5,905 nt of DNA from NCBI GenBank assembly GCA_023391175.1, contig JAEWBL010000219.1:1-5905 (forward strand), in the 5' to 3' direction. The stretch's first letter is position 1. Every line of letters begins with the position of its first letter. Below, piece by piece: positions 1 through 5,117 of this stretch. The stretch comes from Pseudomonadota bacterium. GTDB taxonomy: Bacteria; Pseudomonadota; Alphaproteobacteria; Rhizobiales; Xanthobacteraceae. A program made the translations under genes and the position numbers. The notes beneath the pieces were generated by a model that saw nothing but the letters and a program-made list of their open reading frames with translations, was not told where the DNA came from and ran no database searches.

Positions 1-526
1 GGCGCAGTCCCAGCAGACGGCGCAGGCCCAGAACCGCACCGCCCAGAACCAGCCGGCCGTCCCCGCCGCGCCCACCGGCCCGGTGAAGACCGAGACCCAG
101 TCGTTCGACAATTGGGTGCTCACCTGCCAGGAGCTGCCCCCCGCCGCCGGCGCCAAGACCGGCAAGAAGACCTGCTTCGGCGCCCTGCGCATCACCGACA
201 ACCAGTCCAAGCGCGTCGTGGTGGTGTGGAAGATCGGCAAGGACGGCAAGGACGTTCCCACCATCGCCATCACCACCCCCACCGGCGTGCTGGTGCGCGA
301 CGGCGTGGACCTGGTGCTCGGCCAGAACACCCGCAAGCTCGCCTATCAGTGGTGCAGCACCAGCGAGTGCGAGGCGAGCATCGCCTACGACGCCGCCCTC
401 GCCAGGGAGCTGTCCGCCGCCAAGGAGGCCACCATCGCCTTCCGCCTGCAGGACGGCCGGCAGGTGAACGTGAAGGTGGGCGTGACCGGCGTCGACAAGG
501 TGCTCGCCGGACTGGCCAAGAGCTGA
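1..526 (+). CDS. IalB-family (invasion-associated locus B) periplasmic protein, 3' part
   Basis: The reading frame is open from base 2, with no start visible, so the N-terminus and any signal peptide lie upstream of the window; 174 residues are visible. The first 27 are a Gln/Asn/Ala/Pro-rich linker, as often follows the signal peptide in this family. The folded domain then has the family pattern: a FDNWVLTC strand (Cys42), KTCFGALRI (Cys58), a PTGVLVRDGVDL turn and QWCSTSEC (Cys118, Cys123), ending in a V-x-V-x-V-x-G-V strand and a short helix. Four cysteines fit two disulfides in the periplasm. The GTG at base 83 is an internal valine, because the linker upstream of it reads as continuous coding sequence. 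IalB was named for erythrocyte invasion in Bartonella, but the family is widespread in free-living alphaproteobacteria, where its role is mostly unknown; the name does not imply virulence here. The family call is confident; the function is not. Confidence 0.88.
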   Translation, partial: AQSQQTAQAQNRTAQNQPAVPAAPTGPVKTETQSFDNWVLTCQELPPAAGAKTGKKTCFGALRITDNQSKRVVVVWKIGKDGKDVPTIAITTPTGVLVRDGVDLVLGQNTRKLAYQWCSTSECEASIAYDAALARELSAAKEATIAFRLQDGRQVNVKVGVTGVDKVLAGLAKS

Positions 527-527
527 G

Positions 528-547
528 GGGGCGGCGCGGGCCGCCCC
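528..547 (+). terminator. Possible terminator hairpin after the IalB-family gene
   Basis: A perfect 8-bp G+C stem (528-535 with 540-547) and a 4-base loop begin two bases after the stop codon. No T-run follows, so it is not a classical intrinsic terminator. It could still end transcription or protect the 3' end of the transcript. In DNA this G+C-rich, stems of this size also arise by chance. Confidence 0.35.
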
Positions 548-578
548 GTCGCTACCGTCGCGCTTCGTCGCTACCGTC
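547..578. repeat. 13-bp direct repeat beside the composite palindrome
   Basis: CGTCGCTACCGTC occurs at 547-559 and again at 566-578. The starts are 19 bases apart, and the six bases between copies are GCGCTT. The second copy runs into the left end of the composite inverted repeat, sharing CCGTC. It may mark a duplication at the edge of the inserted or expanded element. No coding role is visible. Confidence 0.6.
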
Positions 579-686
579 ATCCCCCGGCTCGTCCGGGGGA
601 TCCACTTTGCCGCTTGTCCCCCTTCATCAGGCCCGGCACCCCTCGGGCGGAGAAGTGGATCGCCCGCACAAGGCGGGCGATGACGG
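574..686. repeat. Composite inverted repeat: two 34-bp hairpin units facing each other
   Basis: Unit 1 is 574-607 and unit 2 is 653-686 in inverted orientation, with a 45-bp spacer. The outer parts of the units match exactly: CCGTCATC on one side and GATCCACTT on the other. Each unit is itself a hairpin: 579-587 pairs with 593-601 around loop CTCGT, and 659-667 pairs with 673-681 around loop ACAAG (CTTGT when read in the unit 1 direction). The two cores differ at five of 19 positions. Four of these form two compensatory pair swaps and the fifth lies in the loop, so both stems stay perfect. A small third stem (631-635 with 644-648) lies in the spacer. The style resembles the palindromic intergenic repeats common in alphaproteobacterial genomes. 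Possible roles are a bidirectional terminator or mRNA-stabilising structure for the genes on each side, or a non-autonomous mobile repeat. The structure is seen directly; the family assignment is from memory. Confidence 0.8.
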
Positions 687-730
687 CGCTCTTCCGGGGC
701 AAGACGGGGCGGCCCGGCGCCTGACGGAGT

Positions 731-758
731 GCGGAGAGGATTCCTCCCAGCTCTCCGC
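731..758. other. 8-bp inverted repeat upstream of the deaminase gene
   Basis: GCGGAGAG at 731-738 is the exact reverse complement of CTCTCCGC at 751-758, with a 12-base spacer. It lies 85 bp before the deaminase start codon. It could be an operator dyad or a leader hairpin; its spacer contains the anti-Shine-Dalgarno-like bases CCTCCC (743-748 region). A second, smaller stem (783-788 with 792-797) lies nearer the gene. Between 687 and 842 I see no gene, no RNA gene and no recognisable -35/-10 promoter pair. Confidence 0.35.
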
Positions 759-832
759 CGCTCGCGCCCCTCCCGCGTTGCCAGCCGCGCGGCGGCTCTC
801 TAGGGTCACGCCCGAGTTCAGATCCGCGCCCC

Positions 833-837
833 GGAGG
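833..837 (+). promoter_or_regulatory. Shine-Dalgarno GGAGG that fixes the TTG start of the deaminase gene
   Basis: GGAGG lies five bases before TTG at 843. An in-frame TAG at 801 and the absence of any ATG or GTG between 804 and 842 rule out a longer protein with a common start codon. The next good in-frame ATG (at 960) would remove the whole hydrophobic N-terminus. The spacing matches that seen before the methyltransferase gene at 4037. Confidence 0.75.
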
Positions 838-842
838 CCCTG

Positions 843-2390
843 TTGCGTCGCCGCATCCTGATCGCCGCGTTCGTCCTGATCGCGGCGCTTGTCGCCATCC
901 GGGCCGCCGTCGTCGCCAGCCGCCTGCCCGAGGCGATCACCGCCGCCGAGTTCGAGCGGATGCGGCCGGAGCCGAACCGCCAGCGCGCTTTCCTGCACCG
1001 CATGCCCAAGGGCGGCGACCTGCACACCCATCTCTCCGGCGCCGTCTATGCCGAGCGGCTGATCGCCTGGGCCATCAAGGATGGCTTGTGCCTCGACCCC
1101 GCCGCCATGAACATCCTGTCCCCGCCCGCCGACGCGAGCGCCGAGAAGCCCTGCGGCGCCGATCCCAAGATCGTCCCCATCGCCGACGCTGTGGCCGGCT
1201 GGCGCGGCCAGACCACCTTCGACCTTCTGGTGGATGCGCTCTCCCTGCGCTGGTTCGTGCCCACCCCTCAGGTGCCGTCCGGCCACGACCAGTTCTTCGC
1301 CTCCTTCTCCAAGTTCAATCCCGCCGCCGGCGGCCCGGACTGGACGCGCACCCTGGAGCGCACCGCCGAGATGACGGTGGACCAGCTGCGCCAGTATCGC
1401 GCCGACAACGTGCAATATGCCGAGCTGATGGTGACGCTGCTGGAGGGCGAGGACCGCCGCCGCCTCGGCCAGGCCATCGGCACCGAGCGCGATCCGAAAG
1501 CCATGCTGGCGGCGCTGGATCAGGCCGGCATGGCGGACGTGGTGCGCCGCCGGGTGGCGGACATCAAGGCTCTCGTCGCCCGCGTGGAAGCCCTGCGCGG
1601 CTGCTCGGCGGACGCGACCCGCCCCGGCTGCGGCGTCGATTTCCGCTATATCGCGCAGGTGAACCGCAACGGCGCGCCGGCCGAGGTGTTCGCCCAGACG
1701 GCGGTCTCGGCCGCCCTCGTGCGTGCGCTGCCGGACATCGTGGCCGGCTTCAACTATGTCGGCCCGGAGGACTACCGCACTGCGCGGCAGGACTACCGCA
1801 CCCATATGAAGTGGATCGGCTTCCTCGCCGGCAAGGACGTGCCGGTGGCTCTGCATGCGGGCGAATTGTGGATCGGGCTGGTGCCGCCCCCGGACCTCGA
1901 TTTCCATATCCGCGAGGCGGTGGAGACGGCGGGGGCACGGCGCATCGGCCATGGCACCGCCATCGGCTTCGAGCGCGACATGGACGGGCTGCTCGCGGAG
2001 CTGAAGGCGCGTGGCGTCGCCATCGAGATCGCGCTCACCTCGTCGGACGTGATCCTCGGCGTGCGCGACCGCCGCCACCCCATCCGCACCTATCTCTCCG
2101 CCGGCGTACCGGTAACGCTTGCCACCGACGACGCGGGCGTCTCGCGCATCGACCTCACCAACGAATATCTGCGCGCGTCGCAGGACCACGGCCTCGGCTA
2201 TCGCCGGCTGAAGGGCTTCGCGCACACCGCCATCGACAAGGCTTTCCTGCCGCCGCCGGAAAAGGCCCGCCAGCGCTCCCGTCTCGATGCCGCCTTCGCC
2301 GTCTTCGAGCAGGAGGTGACGGACTCGCTGCCCCTCAAGGCGCGCATCGCCGCCTTCTTCCGCGCACTGGTGGGCGCGGGAGGGCGTTGA
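843..2390 (+). CDS. Exported or membrane-anchored adenosine deaminase, ADGF/ADA2-like
   Basis: A 515-residue metal-dependent hydrolase of the adenosine/AMP deaminase family, expected to convert (deoxy)adenosine to (deoxy)inosine plus ammonia. Zinc and catalytic residues are all visible: H61 and H63 in GDLHTHLSGA, H338 and E341 in ALHAGE, H370 in RIGHGT, and D429-D430 in LATDDAG. Arg2-4 followed by a hydrophobic stretch (residues 5-24) forms a signal peptide or anchor, with no lipobox cysteine, so the enzyme should act in the periplasm. The MPKGGDLH entry strand, the length and an insert after the first strand match secreted ADGF/ADA2 enzymes better than the roughly 340-residue cytosolic ADA. 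There are only four cysteines (C83, C104, C254, C263), placed as two local pairs that suit disulfides. A likely job is scavenging purine nucleosides outside the cytoplasm. The gene is convergent with the radical SAM gene, with nine bases between stops. The family is certain; the exact substrate (adenosine or another 6-aminopurine) is not. Confidence 0.9.
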   Translation: MRRRILIAAFVLIAALVAIRAAVVASRLPEAITAAEFERMRPEPNRQRAFLHRMPKGGDLHTHLSGAVYAERLIAWAIKDGLCLDPAAMNILSPPADASAEKPCGADPKIVPIADAVAGWRGQTTFDLLVDALSLRWFVPTPQVPSGHDQFFASFSKFNPAAGGPDWTRTLERTAEMTVDQLRQYRADNVQYAELMVTLLEGEDRRRLGQAIGTERDPKAMLAALDQAGMADVVRRRVADIKALVARVEALRGCSADATRPGCGVDFRYIAQVNRNGAPAEVFAQTAVSAALVRALPDIVAGFNYVGPEDYRTARQDYRTHMKWIGFLAGKDVPVALHAGELWIGLVPPPDLDFHIREAVETAGARRIGHGTAIGFERDMDGLLAELKARGVAIEIALTSSDVILGVRDRRHPIRTYLSAGVPVTLATDDAGVSRIDLTNEYLRASQDHGLGYRRLKGFAHTAIDKAFLPPPEKARQRSRLDAAFAVFEQEVTDSLPLKARIAAFFRALVGAGGR

Positions 2391-2399
2391 AGGCGGGTC

Positions 2400-3938
2400 T
2401 CAGGCGTTCTCTTTCTGCGAGTGGGAGGGCGCTTCCGCCGGCCTGCGGGGCGGGGACGCCATGGCATATTCCTCGAGCTCCTGGGAGGGACCCCACAGGT
2501 CCGCGACCGTCGCCCCCGTGTCGCGGGGCGGTCGGCGCAGGAAGCCGAGAATCTCGTGCGGCCACACCCGCCGGCCGATCTTCGTGTACCAGCGCATGGC
2601 GTGGCGCAGGCGCGGGTCGCGCTCGAGAAACGTGCGCCGGAGCGCCTTCGGCCGCAATTGCAGCACCGCCTCGGTGAACTTGACCCAGGCGAGTGTCCGC
2701 CACGCCGGCATGTGGCGGGTCGCGAGCACCTGGTGCTTGTAGTCCCAGCGGCGGCGGTCAGGCTCGATCACCCGGCGGCCGGCTGCGAGCCGGTAGTAGG
2801 GCGTCCAGCGATGCGGCGTCACATACAGCATCTGGATCTGGTCGGGATCATGGGCCAGCAGGCGCCTCAGGCCGCGCCAGTGGTCGCGGTCGGTCTCCTC
2901 CTCGAAGCCCACCACCCAGGTGGCCATGGAAAGAATGGAATGGCGGCGCAGCAGGCGGATCGCCTCCCGGTCGGTGTCGATGCCGCCGCCCTTGCGGATC
3001 AGGGTGAGGATGGCCGCATCCGTATTCTCCACCCCGAGCAGGAAGCGCACCCAGCCGGCCTTGCGGTAGAGGTGCAGGATGTCGGCATCGCGCACGATGT
3101 CGTCGGCGCGGGTGGAGCCGACGAGGATCAGGTCCACCTCCTCCGCGATCAGCGCCTCCAGGAAGGCACGCCAGGCCTTCTTCGACGAGGTGGGGTTCTC
3201 GTCGGCGAAGTTGATGACCTTCACGCCCTGCTCCCGGTGGAGCCGTGCCAGTTCCTTGGCGAAGAGGACGGGATCGCGGTGGCGCCAGCGGCTCCAGAAG
3301 CCGCGCTGGCCGCAATAGGTGCAGGGATGCGGGCAGCCGCGCGAGAACTGCACCACCACCGCGCGCAGGCCGCCCCAATAGGAATAATGCGCGTGATCGA
3401 TCAGCTCCCAGCCGATGCGGTAGGCATCGAGGTTCTGGATGACCGGCGCGGGCGGGGTGGCGCGCGGGCCGTCGGCGTCGCGGAAGGCGATGCCGGGGAT
3501 GTCGCCGAGTGGCGTGCCGGTGTGAAGCGCGGCCATGAGGCGGCGGGCCGTCTCCTCGCCTTCGCCCCGGACGATGGCCGTCACGTGAGGTTCCGCGGCG
3601 AGGATGTCGCGCCAGTGGTAGGTGGGGAACACCCCGCCATGGACGATGAAGACACCGGGCAGCGCTAGGGCGACCCCGGCCGCCACCGCCGCGATCACCG
3701 GGTGGGCGGAGGTGGAGCCCGAATGGCCGAACAGCACCGCGTCCGGCCGGAAGGCCACGGCGGCGGCGACCAGTTCGGCCGCCGTCATGGGTTTCAGCTC
3801 GCCGTCCACGAGGCGCACCTCATGCCCGTCATCGATCAGCGGGCCGCCGATGGCGAGGAGGCCGAGCGGGGGCAGGTGATCGTCGGGGATGCGGCTGCCG
3901 ATGGCGGGATGCGGCACGTTGATGAGCAGGATGCGCAC
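2400..3938 (-). CDS. BchE-like cobalamin-binding radical SAM protein (Mg-protoporphyrin IX monomethyl ester cyclase-related)
   Basis: A 512-residue cytoplasmic protein with a GTG start. AGGAAG and GAGGG lie just upstream on the coding strand (within about 3942-3953). Residues 1-150 form a Rossmann-type B12-binding domain: MRILLINVPHP, PPLGLLAIGG, then IVHGGVFPTYHW and a VRGEGEET strand. The radical SAM domain begins at SRGCPHPCTYCGQ, where C202, C206 and C209 hold the 4Fe-4S cluster. FADENPTS (244-251), STRADDIVRD (275-284) and GVENTD (302-307) follow. A basic C-terminal region with WDYKHQVLATRH (398-409) is typical of this subgroup. Several segments parallel true BchE, the oxygen-independent cyclase that builds ring E of bacteriochlorophyll: CxxQxxFW after the cluster, (F/L)ADExPT and TRxxDIxRD. 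True BchE, as I recall it, has GCPFTCSFCSQW and is about 575 residues long, so this is a relative and may act on another substrate. It is divergent from a carboxyl-methyltransferase-like gene. The family call is strong; the reaction is unknown. Confidence 0.85.
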   Translation of the reverse strand: MRILLINVPHPAIGSRIPDDHLPPLGLLAIGGPLIDDGHEVRLVDGELKPMTAAELVAAAVAFRPDAVLFGHSGSTSAHPVIAAVAAGVALALPGVFIVHGGVFPTYHWRDILAAEPHVTAIVRGEGEETARRLMAALHTGTPLGDIPGIAFRDADGPRATPPAPVIQNLDAYRIGWELIDHAHYSYWGGLRAVVVQFSRGCPHPCTYCGQRGFWSRWRHRDPVLFAKELARLHREQGVKVINFADENPTSSKKAWRAFLEALIAEEVDLILVGSTRADDIVRDADILHLYRKAGWVRFLLGVENTDAAILTLIRKGGGIDTDREAIRLLRRHSILSMATWVVGFEEETDRDHWRGLRRLLAHDPDQIQMLYVTPHRWTPYYRLAAGRRVIEPDRRRWDYKHQVLATRHMPAWRTLAWVKFTEAVLQLRPKALRRTFLERDPRLRHAMRWYTKIGRRVWPHEILGFLRRPPRDTGATVADLWGPSQELEEYAMASPPRRPAEAPSHSQKENA

Positions 3939-4036
3939 GCGCCCTCGCTTCCTCTGCGCCGATGGGGCTTCCGATACGTCACTGCTTAACCCGTCCCCGG
4001 CAGATGTGCCATCCTCCCAGCAAGCGGGAGGGAATG
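3939..4036. promoter_or_regulatory. 98-bp divergent intergenic region between radical SAM and methyltransferase genes
   Basis: This gap must hold, or overlap, the promoters for both divergent genes unless they start inside coding sequence. It includes the one locally less G+C-rich stretch (3971-3990, around CCGATACGTCACTGCTTAAC). I could not match a convincing -35/-10 pair on either strand, so the call rests on gene layout alone. A frame continues upstream to an ATG at 3962, but the gap is judged non-coding because of the strong ribosome binding site at 4027. Confidence 0.35.
4013..4032 (+). promoter_or_regulatory. Ribosome binding site of the methyltransferase gene, inside a perfect hairpin
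   Basis: GGGAGGG (4026-4032) contains GGAGG five bases before ATG at 4037. The six bases CCTCCC at 4013-4018 are exactly complementary to GGGAGG at 4026-4031, with a 7-base loop (AGCAAGC) and a possible extra U-G pair (4012 with 4032). Folding would cover the whole Shine-Dalgarno core. The pairing is seen directly; that it controls translation is inference. Confidence 0.6.
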
Positions 4037-5113
4037 ATGGCCGAGGGTCACGAGCGGGCGGACGGCCCGGCGCCCATGCAGGGGGGCGGGTTCTACAACG
4101 ACCATGCCCAGCATCAGGCGAAGGGCGGCGCCCATGGGTTGCCGCTGATCGCGCGGGCGTTCGAGGGGATGGCGCTCCAGGGCCCCGTCACGCTGGCCGA
4201 TTATGGCAGCGCCACCGGCCGCAACTCGCTCGCGCCCATGGGATTGGCGCTCGGCGAGGTGCGCCGCCGGCTGGGGCCGGAAGTGCCGGTGTCGATCGTC
4301 CATACCGATCAGCCGGGCAATGACTTCACCGGCCTGTTCCAGCTGCTGCGGGACGATCCCGAAAGCTATCTCAGGCGCGATGCGCGCGCCTTCGCCTCGG
4401 CGGTGGGGCGTACCTTCCACGAGCAGGTGCTGCCCGACGCTTGCGTTGATTTCGGCTGGTGCTCGTTTGCCGCTCACTGGATGAGCCACGCGCCGGTGAT
4501 GCCGGCCGGCCATGTGTGGCCGCGGCAGACGGCACCGGAGGTGCGCGCCGCCTTCGCCGCGCAGGCGGCGGCGGACTGGCGGGCCTTCCTCGCCGCCCGC
4601 GCGCAGGAGCTGAAGCCGGGCGGCGCGCTGGTGGTGGTGCAGCCGAGCCTGCCGGAGGCCGAGCCCACCACCTTCCCGGTGCTGATGCCCTGGGTGGACG
4701 CGGAGCTGGACGCCATGGTTCTCGGCGGCGCCCTGACGCCGGACGAGCGCGGGCGCATGACCATCCTCGTGTTCGAGCGCACTGCCGCCGAGGCCCGTCT
4801 TCCTTTCGTCGGTGGCGCCTTCGCGGGGCTGACCCTCGTCGCCGAGGAGGCGCGGGAGATGCCGGACCCGTTCTGGCCGGCCTACGCGACGGACGGGGAT
4901 GCGGCGGCCCTGGCGGACAAGCATCTCGGTTTTTTCCGCGCGCCCTTCCTCCCCTCGCTGCTGGCGGCGCTCGACACCGGCCGCGATGCCGCTTTCCGCG
5001 CGGCGTTCACGGATCGGCTGATGGCCGGGCTCGAAAGGCGCATGCGCGCGGCGCCGCAGCCGCTGCTGTCGCCCATGGTGATCCTCACCGGGCTCTACCG
5101 AAAGGCGGGGTAG
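4037..5113 (+). CDS. SABATH-family (plant carboxyl methyltransferase-like) SAM-dependent methyltransferase
   Basis: A 358-residue cytoplasmic enzyme. The start at 4037 has GGAGG at five-base spacing; an in-frame ATG at 4034 is too close to that site, and the ATG at 3962 would add 25 unconvincing residues. SABATH landmarks appear in order: GGGFYNDHAQHQ (16-27), like the N-terminal substrate/SAM segment; LADYGSATGRNS (53-64), corresponding to plant ADLGCSSGPNT (SAM motif I); HTDQPGNDFTGLFQLL (89-104), corresponding to plant NDLPGNDFN; CSFAAHWMSHAP (142-153), like the plant SSYSLMWLSQVP; and FLAARAQELKPGGALVVV (184-201). The length fits plant members (about 350-390). Plant SABATH enzymes methylate carboxyl groups of salicylate, jasmonate, indole-acetate or gibberellin, or ring nitrogens in caffeine synthesis. 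The acceptor here is unknown; a small carboxylic acid is the default guess. It is divergent from the BchE-like gene and four bases from the convergent EAL gene. Confidence 0.85.
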   Translation: MAEGHERADGPAPMQGGGFYNDHAQHQAKGGAHGLPLIARAFEGMALQGPVTLADYGSATGRNSLAPMGLALGEVRRRLGPEVPVSIVHTDQPGNDFTGLFQLLRDDPESYLRRDARAFASAVGRTFHEQVLPDACVDFGWCSFAAHWMSHAPVMPAGHVWPRQTAPEVRAAFAAQAAADWRAFLAARAQELKPGGALVVVQPSLPEAEPTTFPVLMPWVDAELDAMVLGGALTPDERGRMTILVFERTAAEARLPFVGGAFAGLTLVAEEAREMPDPFWPAYATDGDAAALADKHLGFFRAPFLPSLLAALDTGRDAAFRAAFTDRLMAGLERRMRAAPQPLLSPMVILTGLYRKAG

Positions 5114-5117
5114 GGCG

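Noticed and set aside
83..85. GTG at 83 as the start of the IalB-family gene
   Set aside because: The same frame is open upstream and encodes a Gln/Ala/Pro linker typical after the signal peptide, and no Shine-Dalgarno precedes the GTG.
574..686. CRISPR array or transposon inverted-repeat ends
   Set aside because: There are only two units, they are inverted rather than direct, and the 45-bp spacer encodes nothing; no transposase or cas gene is visible.
627..2225. Long minus-strand open frame (532 codons) opposite the deaminase gene
   Set aside because: It is rich in Arg, Ala, Gly and His without domain motifs, and the opposite strand encodes a protein with every adenosine deaminase catalytic motif. 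Long antisense frames are expected at this G+C content.
2391..2399. Bidirectional terminator between the convergent deaminase and radical SAM genes
   Set aside because: Only nine bases separate the stops, and I found no stable stem or T-run there or just around it.
1088..2677. Plus-strand open frame of 529 codons overlapping the deaminase gene in another frame
   Set aside because: It is longer than the true gene, but its product is Arg/Pro/Gly-rich low-complexity sequence, it has no ribosome binding site at a sensible distance, and it runs through the convergent gene boundary.
2421..3668. Plus-strand open frame of 415 codons opposite the radical SAM gene
   Set aside because: No recognisable motif. 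The minus-strand frame has the radical SAM cysteine motif and conserved flanking motifs.
3962..4036. 25-residue N-terminal extension of the methyltransferase starting at ATG 3962
   Set aside because: The frame is open, but the residues resemble no family member, no ribosome binding site precedes 3962, and a strong GGAGG is correctly spaced for ATG 4037.
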